DNA from: Metallyticus violacea
Taxonomy: Eukaryota; Arthropoda; Insecta; Mantodea; Metallyticidae
DNA length: 64,000 nucleotides
NCBI GenBank assembly: GCA_030762175.1
Contig: JAUJEO010000019.1
Location: 3,292,001 to 3,356,000 of the forward strand
Direction: 5' to 3'
Positions 35,683-48,271 of this stretch are shown piece after piece. Below the pieces are notes generated by a model that was not told the origin of the DNA, ran no database searches, and was given only the letters and a program-made list of their open reading frames with translations. The translations under genes were made by a program, and so were the position numbers. How positions within the stretch are numbered: the first letter of the stretch is position 1; the number at the start of each line of letters is the position of its first letter.

Positions 35683-38600
35683 GCTATCAAACTAGTATAA
35701 TGAAAGAGAACCAGTTATCTCAAACAAGAACGGAAAAAAAGTGATTTTAAAGAAGTTTACAAATTTCGAAAAAAAATTTTCTTCTTTTCGAGATTCTTTG
35801 GGCATAATATGCTTTTCTGGGGCTATCAAAATAGTATAATGAAAGAGAACCAGTTATCTCAAATAAGAACGGAAAAAAAGTGATTCTAACGAAGTTTCCA
35901 AACTTCGAAAAAAATTTTTTTTCTTTTCGAGATTCTTTGCGCATAATATGGTTTACTGAGGCTATCAAACTAGTATAATGAAAGAGAACCAGTTATCTCA
36001 AATAAGAACGGAAAAAAGTGATTCAAACGACGTTTCCAAACTTCGAAAAAAATTTTTTTTCTTTTCGAGATTCTTTGCGCATAATATGCTTTACTGAGGC
36101 TATCAAACTAGTATAATGAAAGAGAACCAGTTATCTCAAATAAGAACGGAAAAAAGTGATACAAACGAAGTTTTCAAACTTAAAAAAAAATTTTTTTTCT
36201 TTTCGACATTCTTTGCGCATAATATGCTTTTCTGAGGCTATCAAACTAGTATAATGAAAGAGAACCAGTTATCTCAAACAAGAACGGAAAAAAAGTGATT
36301 TTAAAGAAGTTTACAAATATCGAAAAAAAATTTTCTTCTTTTCGAGATTCTTTGCGCATAATATGCTTTTCTGGGGCTATCAAACTAGTATAATGAAAGA
36401 GAACCAGTTATCTCAAATAAGAACGGAAAAAAAGTGATTCTAACGAAGTTTCCAAACTTCGAAAAAAATTTTTTTTCTTTTCGAGGTTCTTTGCGCATAA
36501 TATGCTTTACTGAGGCTATCAAACTAGTATAATGAAAGAGAACCAGTTATATCAAATAAGAACGGAAAAAAAGTGATTCAAACGAAGTTTCCAAACTTCG
36601 AAAAAAAATTGTTTTCTTTTCGAGATCTTTGCGCATAATATGATTTTCTGAGGCTTTCAAACTACTATAATGAAAGAGAACCAGTTATCTCAAATAAGAA
36701 CGGAAAAAAGTGACACAAACGACGTTTCCAAACTTCGAAAAAAATTTTTTTTCTTTTCGAGATTCTTTGCGCATAATATGCTTTTCTGAGGCTATCAAAG
36801 TAGTATAATGAAAGAGAACCAGTTATCTCAAATAAGAACGGAAAAAAAGTGATTCTAACGAAGTTTCCAAACTTCGAAAAAAATTTTTTTTCTTTTCGAG
36901 ATTCTTTGCGCATAATATGCTTTACTGATGCTATCAAACTAGTATAATGAAAGAGAACCAGTTATCTCAAATTAGAACGGAAAAAAGTGATTTAAACGAC
37001 GTTTCCAAACTTAGAAAAAATTTTTTTTCTTTTCGAGATTCTTTGCGCATAATATGCTTTACTGAGGCTATCAAACTAGTATAATGAAAGAGAACCAGTT
37101 ATCTCAAATAAGAACGGAAAACAGTGATTCAAACGACGTTTCGAAACTTCGAAAAAAAATTTTTTTCTTTTCGAGATTCTTTGCGCATAATATGCTTTAC
37201 TGAGGCTATCAAACTAGTATAATGAAAGAGAACCAGTTATCTCAAATAAGAACGGAAAAAATGTGATTGAAACGACGTTTCCAAACTTCGAAAAAAAATT
37301 TTTTTCTTTTCGAGATTCTTTGCGCATAATATGCTTTACTGAGGCTATCAAACTAGTATAATGAAAGAGAACCAGTTATCTCAAATAAGAACGGAAAAAA
37401 GTGATTCAAACGACGTTTCCAAACTTCGAAAAAAAATTTTTTTCTTTTCGAGATTCTTTGCGCATAATATGCTTTACTGAGGCTATCAAACTAGTATAAT
37501 GAAAGAGAACCAGTTATCTCAAATAAGAACGGAAAAAAAGTGATTCAAACGAAGTTTCCAAACTTCGAAAAAATTTTTTTTCTTTTCGAGATTCTTTGCG
37601 CATAATATGATTTTCTGAGGCTATCAAACTACTATAATGAAAGAGAACCAGTTATCTCAAATAAGAACGGAAAAAAGTGATTCAAACGACGTTTCCAAAC
37701 TTCGAAAAAAATTTTTTTTCTTTTCGAGATTCTTTGCGCATAATATGCTTTACTGAGGCTATCAAACTAGTATAATGAAAGAGAACCAGTTATCTCAAAT
37801 AAGAACGGAAAAAAGTGATTGAAACGACGTTTCCAAACTTCGAAAAAAATTTTTTTTCTTTTCGAGATTCTTTGCGCATAATATGCTTTACTGAGGCTAT
37901 CAAAGTAGTATAATGAAAGAGAACCAGTTATCTCAAATAAGAACGGAAAAAAAGTGATTCTAACGAAGTTTCCAAACTTCGAAAAATTTTTTTTTTCTTT
38001 TCGAGATTCTTTGCGCATAATATGCTTTACTGAGGCTATCAAACTAGTATAATGAAAGAGAACCATTTATCTCAAATAATAACGGAAAAAAAGTGATTCA
38101 AACGAAGTTTCCAAACTTCGAAAAAAAATTTTTTTCTTTTCGAGATTCTTTGCGCATAATATGCTCTTCTGAGGCTATCAAACTAGTATAATGAAAGAGA
38201 ACCAGTTATCTCAAATAAGAACGGAAAAAAAGTGATTCTAACGAAGTTTCCAAACTTCGAAAAAAATTTTTTTTCTTTTCCAGATTCTTTGCGCATAATA
38301 TGCTTTACTGAGGCTATCAAACTAGCATAATGAAAGAGAACCAGTTATCTCAAATATGAACGGAAAAAAAGTGATTCTAACGAAGTTTCCAAACTTCGAA
38401 AAAATTTTTTTTTCTTTTCGAGATTCTTTGCGCATAATATGCTTTACTGAGGCTATCAAACTAGTATAATGAAAAAGAACCATTTATCTCAAATAATAAC
38501 GGAAAAAAAGTGATTCAAACGAAGTTTCCAAACTTCGAAAAAAATTTTTTTCTTTTCGAGATTCTTTGCGCATAATATGCTCTTCTGAGGCTATCAAACT

Positions 38601-39143
38601 AGTATAATGAAAGAGAACCAGTTGTCTCAAATAAGAACGGAAAAAAAGTGATTCTAACGAAGTTTCCAAACTTCGAAAAAAAATTTTTTTCTTTTCGAGA
38701 TTCTTTGCGCATAATATGCTTTACTGAGGCTATCAAACTAGCATAATGAAAGAGAACCAGTTATCTCAAATAAGAACGGAAAAAAAGTCATTCTAACGAA
38801 GTTTACAAACTTCGAAAAAAATGTTTTTCTTTTCGAGATTCTTTGCGCATAATATGCTTTTCTGAGGCTATCAAACCAGTATAATGAAAGAGAACCAGGT
38901 AGCTCAATAAGAACGCAAAAAAAGTGATTCTAACGAAGTTTCCAAACTTCAAAAAAAATTTTTTTTCTTTTCGAGATTCTTTGCGCAGAAAATGCTTCTC
39001 TGAGGCTATGAAACTAGTATAATGAAAGAGAACCAGTTATCTCAAACAAGAACGGAAAAAAAGTGATTTAAACGAAGTTTCCAAACTTCGAAAAAAAGTT
39101 TTCTTCTTTTCGAGATTCTTTGCGCATAAAATGCTTCTCTGAG
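35545..39143. repeat. C HOR, 26-mer (3,599 bp), copy 2
   Basis: Tandem to copy 1. Its first monomer is a chimera (gctatgaaac start of the i type, d-type remainder), the signature of the unequal exchange that created the tandem pair. Private states: aaaatagtata near 35,830 and a one-base T deletion (gagatctttg) near 36,626. Confidence 0.88.
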
Positions 39144-39282
39144 GCTATGAAACTAGTATAATGAAAGAGAACCAGTTATCTCAAACAAGAACGGAAAAAA
39201 AGTGATTTAAACGAAGTTTCCAAACTTCGAAAAAAAGTTTTCTTCTTTTCGAGATTCTTTGCGCATAATATGCTTTTCTGAG
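39144..39282. repeat. Single i monomer linking C copy 2 to the duplication junction
   Basis: A gctatgaaac / aaacaag / gatttaaacgaag / gttttcttc monomer, equivalent to 51,733-51,871 in the second large copy. It directly precedes the chimeric monomer at 39,283. Confidence 0.8.
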
Positions 39283-39420
39283 GCTATCAAACTGTATAAT
39301 GAAAGAGAACGAGTTATCTCAAACAAGAACGGAAAAAAAGTGATTTTAAAGAAATTTACAAATATCGAAAAAAAATTTTCTTCTTTTGGAGATTCTTTGC
39401 GCATAATATGCTTTTCTGGG
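39283..39420. other. Chimeric monomer at the large-duplication junction (g/e)
   Basis: The monomer begins like g (aaactgtata, lacking AG) and continues like the e-type marker monomer at 24,065 (aaacaag, gattttaaagaaattt, cttttggag). Diagnostic sites place the switch between about 39,294 and 39,324. A G in gaacgag at 39,311 belongs to neither parent type (actag, accag). Confidence 0.85.
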
Positions 39421-41770
39421 GCTATCAAACTAGTATAATGAAAGAGAACCACTTATCTCAAATAAGAACGGAAAAAAAGTGATTCTAACGAAGTTTCCAA
39501 ACTTCGAAAAAATTTTTTTTCTTTTCGAGATTCTTTGCGCATAATATGCTTTACTGAGGCTATCAAACTAGTATAATGAAAGAGAACCAGTTATCTCAAA
39601 TAAGAACGGAAAAAAGTGACACAAACGACGTTTCCAAACTTCGAAAAAAATTTTTTTTCTTTTCGAGATTCTTTGCGCATAATATGCTTTACTGAGGCTA
39701 TCAAACTAGTATAATGAAAGAGAACCAGTTATCTCAAATAAGAACGGAAAAAAAGTGATTCTAACGAAGTTTCCAAACTTCGAAAAAATTTTTTTTCTTT
39801 TCGAGATTCTTTGCGCATAATATGCTTTTCTGAGGCTATCAAAGTAGTATAATGAAAGAGAACCAGTTATCTCAAATAAGAACGGAAAAAAAGTGATTCT
39901 AACGAAGTTTCCAAACTTCGAAAAAAATTTTTTTTCTTTTCGAGATTCTTTGCGCATAATATGCTTTACTGATGCTATCAAACTAGTATAATGAAAGAAA
40001 ACCAGTTATCTCAAATTAGAACGGAAAAAAGTGATTTAAACGACGTTTCCAAACTTCGAAAAAATTTTTTTTCTTTTCCAGATTCTTTGCGCATAATATG
40101 CTTTACTGAGGCTATCAAACTAGTATAATGAAAGAGAACCAGTTATCTCAAATAAGAACGGAAAACAGTGATTCAAACGACGTTTCCAAACTTCGAAAAA
40201 AAATTTTTTTCTTTTCGAGATTCTTTGCGCATAATATGCTTTACTGAGGCTATCAAACTAGTATAATGAAAGAGAACCAGTTATCTCAAATAATAACGGA
40301 AAAAATGTGATTGAAACGACGTTTCCAAACTTCGAAAAAAAATTTTTTTCTTTTCGAGATTCTTTGCGCATAATATGCTTTACTGAGGCTATCAAACTAG
40401 TATAATGAAAGAGAACCAGTTATCTCAAATAAGAACGGAAAAAAGTGATTCAAACGACGTTTCCAAACTTCGAAAAAAATTTTTTTTCTTTTCGAGATTC
40501 TTTGCGCATAATAATCTTTACTGAGGCTATCAAACTAGTATAATGAAAGAGAACCAGTTATCTCAAATAAGAACGGAAAAAAGTGATTCAAACGACTTTT
40601 CCAAACTTCGAAAAAAAATTTTTTTCTTTTCGAGATTCTTTGCGCATAATATGCTTTACTGAGGCTATCAAACCAGTATAATGAAAGAGAACCAGTTATC
40701 TCAAATAAGAACGTAAAAAAGTGATTGAAACGACGTTTCCAAACTTCGAAAAAAATTTTTTTTCTTTTCAAGATTCTTTGCGCATAATATGCTTCACTGA
40801 GCCTATCAAAGTAGTATAATGAAAGAGAACCAGTTATCTCAAATATGAACGGAAAAAAAGTGATTCTAACGAAGTTTCCAAACTTCGAAAAATTTTTTTT
40901 TTCTTTTCGAGATTCTTTGCGCATAATATGCTTTACTGAGGCTATCAAACTAGTATAATGAAAGAGAACCATTTATCTCAAATAATAACGGAAAAAAAGT
41001 GATTCAAACGAAGTTTCCAAACTTCGAAAAAAAATTTTTTCTTTTCGAGATTCTTTGCGCATAATATGCTCTTCTGAGGCTATCAAACTAGTATAATGAA
41101 AGAGAACCAGTTGTCTCAAATAAGAACGGAAAAAAAGTGATTCTAATGAAGTTTCCAAACTTCGAAAAAAAATTTTTTTCTTTTCGAGATTCTTTGCGCA
41201 TAATATGCTTTACTGAGGCTATCAAACAAGCATAATGAAAGAGAACCAGTTATCTCAAATAAGAACGGAAAAAAAGTCATTCTAACGAAGTTTACAAACT
41301 TCGAAAAAAATTTTTTTCTTTTCGAGATTCTTTGCGCATAATATGCTTTTCTGAGGCTATCAAACCAGTATAATGAAAGAGAACCAGGTAGCTCAATAAG
41401 AACGCAAAAATGTGATTCTAACGAAGTTTCCAAATTTCAAAAAAAATTTTTTTTCTTTTCGAGATTCTTTGCGCATAAAATGCTTCTCTGAGGCTATGAA
41501 ACTAGTATAATGAAAGAGAACCAGTTATCTCAAACAAGAACAGAAAAAAAGTGATTTAAACGAAGTTTCCAAACTTCGAAAAAAAGTTTTCTTCTTTTCG
41601 AGATTCTTTGCGCATAAAATGCTTCTCTGAGGCTATGAAACTAGTATAATGAAAGAGAACCAGTTATCTCAAACAAGAACGGAAAAAAAGTGATTTAAAC
41701 GAAGTTTCCAAACTTCGAAAAAAAGTTTTCTTCTTTTCGAGATTCTTTGCGCATAATATGCTTTTCTGGG
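39283..41770. repeat. Second copy of B-domain sequence 24,065-26,553
   Basis: Eighteen monomers at an offset of 15,217 bp from 24,065-26,553. All the rare states are shared: gattttaaagaaattt, cttttggag, ccacttatc, cataataatctttac, gttgtctc, aaacaagcata and caggtagctcaataag. Small differences include ttttccagatt near 40,078 and gcgcataatatgcttcac near 40,790, where the other copy has gcgcaaaatatg. Confidence 0.88.
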
Positions 41771-43981
41771 GCTATCAAACTAGTATAATGAAAGAGAACC
41801 AGTTATCTCAAATAAGAACGGAAAAAAAGTGATTCTAACGAAGTTTCCAAACTTCGAAAAAAAATTTTTTTCTTTTCGAGATTCTTTGCGCATAATATGC
41901 TTTACTGAGGCTATCAAACTAGTATAATGAAAGAGAACCAGTTATCTCAAATAAGAACGGAAAAAAAGTGATTCAAACGAGGTTTCCAAACTTCGAAAAA
42001 ATTTTTTTTTCTTTTCGAGATTCTTTGCGCATAATATGATTTTCTGAGGCTATCAAACTACTATAATGAAAGAGAACCAGTTATCTCAAATAAGAACGGA
42101 AAAAAGTGACACAAACGACGTTTCCAAACTTCGAAAAAATTTTTTTTTCTTTTCGAGATTCTTTGCGCATAATATGGTTTACTGAGGCTATCAAACTAGT
42201 ATAATGAAAGAAAACCAGTTATCTCAAATAAGAACGGAAAAAAGTGATTCAAACGACGTTTCCAAACTTCGAAAAAAATTTTTTTTCTTTTCGAGATTCT
42301 TTGCGCATAATATGCTTTACTGAGGCTATCAAACTAGTATAATGAAAGAGAACCAGTTATCTCAAATAAGAACGGAAAAAAGTGATACAAACGAAGTTTC
42401 CAAACTTCAAAAAAAATTTTTTTTCTTTTCGACATTCTTTGCGCATAATATGCTTTTCTGAGGCTATCAAACTAGTATAATGAAAGAGAACCAGTTATCT
42501 CAAACAAGAACGGAAAAAAAGTGATTTAAACGAAGTTTCCAAACTTCGAAAAAAAGTTTTCTTCTTTTCGAGATTCTTTGCGCATAATATGCTTTTCTGA
42601 GGCTATCAAACTGTATAATGAAAGAGAACTAGTTATCTCAAATAAGAATGGAAAAAAGTGATTCTAACGAAGGTTCCAAACTTGGAAAACATTTTTTTTC
42701 TTTTCGAGGTTCTTTACGCATAATATGCTTTTCTGAGGCTATCAAACTAGTATAATGAAAGAGAACCAGTTATTTCAAACAAGAACGGAAATAAAGTGAT
42801 TTTAACGAAGTTTCCAAATTTCGAAAAAAAATTTTCTTCATTTCGAGATTCTTTGCGCATAATATGCTTTTCTGGGGCTATCAAACTAGTATAATGAAAG
42901 AGAACCAGTTATCTCAAATAAGAACGGAAAAAAAGTGATTCTAACGAAGTTTCCAAACTTCGAAAAAAAATTTTTTTCTTTTCGAGATTCTTTGCGCATA
43001 ATATGCTTTACTGAGGCTATCAAACTAGTATAATGAAAGAGAACCAGTTATCTCAAATAAGAACGGAAAAAAGTGATTCAAACGAGGTTTCCAAACTTCG
43101 AAAAAATTTTTTTTTCTTTTCGAGATTCTTTGCGCATAATATGATTTTCTGAGGCTATCAAACTACTATAATGAAAGAGAACCAGTTATCTCAAATAAGA
43201 ACGGAAAAAAGTGACACAAACGACGTTTCCAAACTTCGAAAAAAATTTTTTTTCTTTTCGAGATTCTTTGCGCATAATATGGTTTACTGAGGCTATCAAA
43301 CTAGTATAATGAAAGAAAACCAGTTATCTCAAATAAGAACGGAAAAAAGTGATTCAAACGACGTTTCCAAACTTCGAAAAAATTTTTTTTTCTTTTCGAG
43401 ATTCTTTGCGCATAATATGCTTTACTGAGGCTATCAAACTAGTATAATGAAAGAGAACCAGTTATCTCAAATAAGAACGGAAAAAAGTGATACAAACGAA
43501 GTTTCCAAACTTCAAAAAAAATTTTTTTTCTTTTCGACATTCTTTGCGCATAATATGCTTTTCTGAGGCTATCAAACTAGTATAATGAAAGAGAACCAGT
43601 TATCTCAAACAAGAACGGAAAAAAAGTGATTTTAAAGAAGTTTACAAATATCGAAAAAAAATTTTCTTCTTTTCGAGACTCTTTGCGCATAATATGCTTT
43701 TCTGGGGCTATCAAACTAGTATAATGAAAGAGAACCAGTTATCTCAAATAAGAACGGAAAAAAAGTGATTCTAACGAAGTTTCCAAACTTCGAAAAAAAA
43801 TTTTTTTCTTTTCGAGATTCTTTGCGCATAATATGCTTTATTGAGGCTATCAAACTGTATAATGAAAGAGAACTAGTTATCTCAAATAAGAATGGAAAAA
43901 AGTGATTCTAACGAAGTTTCATAACTTGGAAAACATTTTTTTTCTTTTCGAGGTTCTTTGCGCATAATATGCTTTTCTGAG
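41771..43981. repeat. Second copy of partial B HOR 26,554-28,764
   Basis: Sixteen monomers in the order f-a-b-c-d-i-g-h-f-a-b-c-d-e-f-g, offset 15,217 bp. The second a monomer starts gaggctatc here, whereas the B copies have gagtctatc, so that site has been converted or had not yet mutated. Confidence 0.88.
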
Positions 43982-44673
43982 GCTATCAAACTAGTATAAT
44001 GAAAGAGAACCAGTTATCTCAAACAAGAACGGAAATAAAGTGATTTTAACGAAGTTTCCAAACTTCGAAAAAAAATTTTCTTCTTTTCGAGATTCTTTGC
44101 GCATAATATGCTTTTCTGGGGCTATCAAACTAGTATAATGAAAGAGAACCAGTTATCTCAAATAAGAACGGAAAAAAAGTGATTCTAACGAAGTTTCCAA
44201 ACTTCGAAAAAAAATTTTTTTCTTTTCGAGATTCTTTGCGCATAATATGCTTTACTGAGGCTATCAAACTAGTATAATGAAAGAGAACCAGTTATCTCAA
44301 ATAAGAAAGGAAAAAAAGTGATTCAAACGAAGTTTCCAAACTTCGAAAAAAATTTTTTTTCTTTTCGAGATTCTTTGCGCATAATATGATTTTCTGAGGC
44401 TATCAAACTACTATAATGAAAGAGAACCAGTTATCTCAAATAAGAACGGAAAAAAGTGACACAAACGACGTTTCCAAACTTCGAAAAAAATTTTTTTTCT
44501 TTTCGAGATTCTTTGCGCATAATATGGTTTACTGAGGCTATCAAACTAGTATAATGAAAGAGAACCAGTTATCTCAAATAAGAACGGAAAAAGTGATTCA
44601 AACGACGTTTCCAAACTTCGAAAAAAATTTTTTTTCTTTTCGAGATTCTTTGCGCATAATATGCTTTACTGAG
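43982..44673. repeat. h-f-a-b-c block, second large copy
   Basis: Counterpart of 31,253-31,944 at about 12,729 bp. Private state: gaaaggaaaaaaag near 44,307. Coming directly after 43,981, it shows that the 18-mer block 28,765-31,252 is missing from this copy. Confidence 0.85.
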
Positions 44674-47600
44674 GCTATCAAACTAGTATAATGAAAGAGA
44701 ACCAGTTATCTCAAATAAGAACGGAAAAAAGTGATACAAACGAAGTTTCCAAACTTCAAAAAAAATTTTTTTTCTTTTCGACATTCTTTGCGCATAATAT
44801 GCTTTTCTGAGGCTATCAAACTAGTATAATGAAAGAGAACCAGTTATCTCAAACAAGAACGGAAAAAAAGTGATTTTAAAGTAGTTTACAAATTTCGAAA
44901 AAAAATTTTCTTCTTTTCGAGATTCTTTGGGCATAATATGCTTTTCTGGGGCTATCAAACTAGTATAATGAAAGAGAACCAGTTATCTCAAATAAGAACG
45001 GAAAAAAAGTGATTCTAACGAAGTTTCCAAACTTCGAAAAAAATTTTTTTTCTTTTCGAGATTCTTTGCGCATAATATGGTTTACTGAGGCTATCAAACT
45101 AGTATAATGAAAGAGAACCAGTTATCTCAAATAAGAACGGAAAAAAGTGATTCAAACGACGTTTCCAAACTTCGAAAAAATTTTTTTTTCTTTTCGAGAT
45201 TCTTTGCGCATAATATGCTTTACTGAGGCTATCAAACTAGTATAATGAAAGAGAACCAGTTATCTCAAATAAGAACGGAAAAAAGTGATACAAACGAAGT
45301 TTTCAAACTTAAAAAAAAATTTTTTTTCTTTTCGACATTCTTTGCGCATAATATGCTTTTCTGAGGCTATCAAACTAGTATAATGAAAGAGAACCAGTTA
45401 TCTCAAACAAGAACGGAAAAAAAGTGATTTTAAAGAAGTTTACAAATATCGAAAAAAAATTTTCTTCTTTTCGAGATTCTTTGCGCATAATATGCTTTTC
45501 TGGGGCTATCAAACTAGTATAATGAAAGAGAACCAGTTATCTCAAATAAGAACGGAAAAAAAGTGATTCTAACGAAGTTTCCAAACTTCGAAAAAAATTT
45601 TTTTTCTTTTCGAGGTTCTTTGCGCATAATATGCTTTACTGAGGCTATCAAACTAGTATAATGAAAGAGAACCAGTTATATCAAATAAGAACGGAAAAAA
45701 AGTGATTCAAACGAAGTTTCCAAACTTCGAAAAAAAATTGTTTTCTTTTCGAGATTCTTTGCGCATAATATGATTTTCTGAGGCTTTCAAACTACTATAA
45801 TGAAAGAGAACCAGTTATCTCAAATAAGAACGGAAAAAAGTGACACAAACGACGTTTCCAAACTTCGAAAAAAATTTTTTTTCTTTTCGAGATTCTTTGC
45901 GCATAATATGCTTCTGAGGCTATCAAAGTAGTATAATGAAAGAGAACCAGTTATCTCAAATAAGAACGGAAAAAAAGTGATTCTAACGAAGTTTCCAAAC
46001 TTCGAAAAAAATTTTTTTTCTTTTCGAGATTCTTTGCGCATAATATGCTTTACTGATGCTATCAAACTAGTATAATGAAAGAGAACCAGTTATCTCAAAT
46101 TAGAACGGAAAAAAGTGATTTAAACGACGTTTCCAAACTTAGAAAAAATTTTTTTTCTTTTCGAGAATCTTTGCGCATAATATGCTTCACTGAGGCTATC
46201 AAACTAGTATAATGAAAGAGAACCAGTTATCTCAAATAAGAACGGAAAACAGTGATTCAAACGACGTTTCGAAACTTCGAAAAAAAATTTTTTTCTTTTC
46301 GAGATTCTTTGCGCATAATATGCTTTACTGAGGCTATCAAACTAGTATAATGAAAGAGAACCAGTTATCTCAAATAAGAACGGAAAAAATGTGATTGAAA
46401 CGACGTTTCCAAACTTCGAAAAAAAATTTTTTTCTTTTCGAGATTCTTTGCGCATAATATGCTTTACTGAGGCTATCAAACTAGTATAATGAAAGAGAAC
46501 CAGTTATCTCAAATAAGAACGGAAAAAAGTGATTCAAACGACGTTTCCAAACTTCGAAAAAAAATTTTTTTCTTTTCGAGATTCTTTGCGCATAATATGC
46601 TTTACTGAGGCTATCAAACTAGTATAATGAAAGAGAACCAGTTATCTCAAATAAGAACGGAAAAAAAGTGATTCAAATGAAGTTTCCAAACTTCGAAAAA
46701 ATTTATTTTCTTTTCGAGATTCTTTGCGCATAATATGATTTTCTGAGGCTATCAAACTACTATAATGAAAGAGAACCAGTTATCTCAAATAAGAACGGAA
46801 AAAAGTGATTCAAACGACGTTTCCAAACTTCGAAAAAAATTTTTTTTCTTTTCGAGATTCTTTGCGCATAATATGCTTTACTGAGGCTATCAAACTAGTA
46901 TAATGAAAGAGAACCAGTTTTCTCAAATAAGAACGGAAAAAAGTGATTGAAACGACGTTTCCAAACTTCGAAAAAAATTTTTTTTCTTTTCGAGATTCTT
47001 TGCGCATAATATGCTTTACTGAGGCTATCAAAGTAGTATAATGAAAGAGAACCAGTTATCTCAAATAAGAACGGAAAAAAAGTGATTCTAACGAAGTTTC
47101 CAAACTTCGAAAAATTTTTTTTTTCTTTTCGAGATTCTTTGCGCATAATATGCTTTACTGAGGCTATCAAACTAGTATAATGAAAGAGAACCATTTATCT
47201 CAAATAATAACGGAAAAAAAGTGATTCAAACGAAGTTTCCAAACTTCGAAAAAAAATTTTTTTCTTTTCGAGATTCTTTGCGCATAATATGCTCTTCTGA
47301 GGCTATCAAACTAGTATAATGAAAGAGAACCAGTTATCTCAAATAAGAACGGAAAAAAAGTGATTCTAACGAAGTTTCCAAACTTCGAAAAAAATTTTTT
47401 TTCTTTTCCAGATTCTTTGCGCATAATATGCTTTACTGAGGCTATCAAACTAGCATAATGAAAGAGAACCAGTTATCTCAAATATGAACGGAAAAAAAGT
47501 GATTCTAACGAAGTTTCCAAACTTCGAAAAAATTTTTTTTTCTTTCCGAGATTCTTTGCGCATAATATGCTTTACTGAGGCTATCAAACTAGTATAATGA

Positions 47601-48271
47601 AAAAGAACCATTTATCTCAAATAATAACGGAAAAAAAGTGATTCAAACGAAGTTTCCAAACTTCGAAAAAAATTTTTTTCTTTTCGAGATTCTTTGCGCA
47701 TAATATGCTCTTCTGAGGCTATCAAACTAGTATAATGAAAGAGAACCAGTTGTCTCAAATAAGAACGGAAAAAAAGTGATTCTAACGAAGTTTCCAAACT
47801 TCGAAAAAAAATTTTTTTCTTTTCGAGATTCTTTGGGCATAATATGCTTTACTGAGGCTATCAAACTAGCATAATGAAAGTGAACCAGTTATCTCAAATA
47901 AGAACGGAAAAAAAGTCATTCTAACGAAGTTTACAAACTTCGAAAAAAATGTTTTTCTTTTCGAGATTCTTTGCGCATAATATGCTTTTCTGAGGCTATC
48001 AAACCAGTATAATGAAAGAGAACCAGGTAGCTCAATAAGAACGCAAAAAAAGTGATTCTAACGAAGTTTCCAAACTTCAAAAAAAATTTTTTTTCTTTTC
48101 GAGATTCTTTGCGCAGAAAATGCTTCTCTGAGGCTATGAAACTAGTATAATGAAAGAGAACCAGTTATCTCAAACAAGAACGGAAAAAAAGTGATTTAAA
48201 CGAAGTTTCCAAACTTCGAAAAAAAGTTTTCTTCTTTTCGAGATTCTTTGCGCATAAAATGCTTCTCTGAG
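44674..48271. repeat. C HOR, 26-mer (3.6 kb), copy 3
   Basis: Counterpart of 31,945-35,544 at an offset near 12,727 bp. Private states: aaagtagtttac near 44,880, a two-T deletion (atgcttctgagg) near 45,910, tttattttc near 46,703, gttttctc near 46,919, and ctttccgag near 47,544. Confidence 0.88.
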
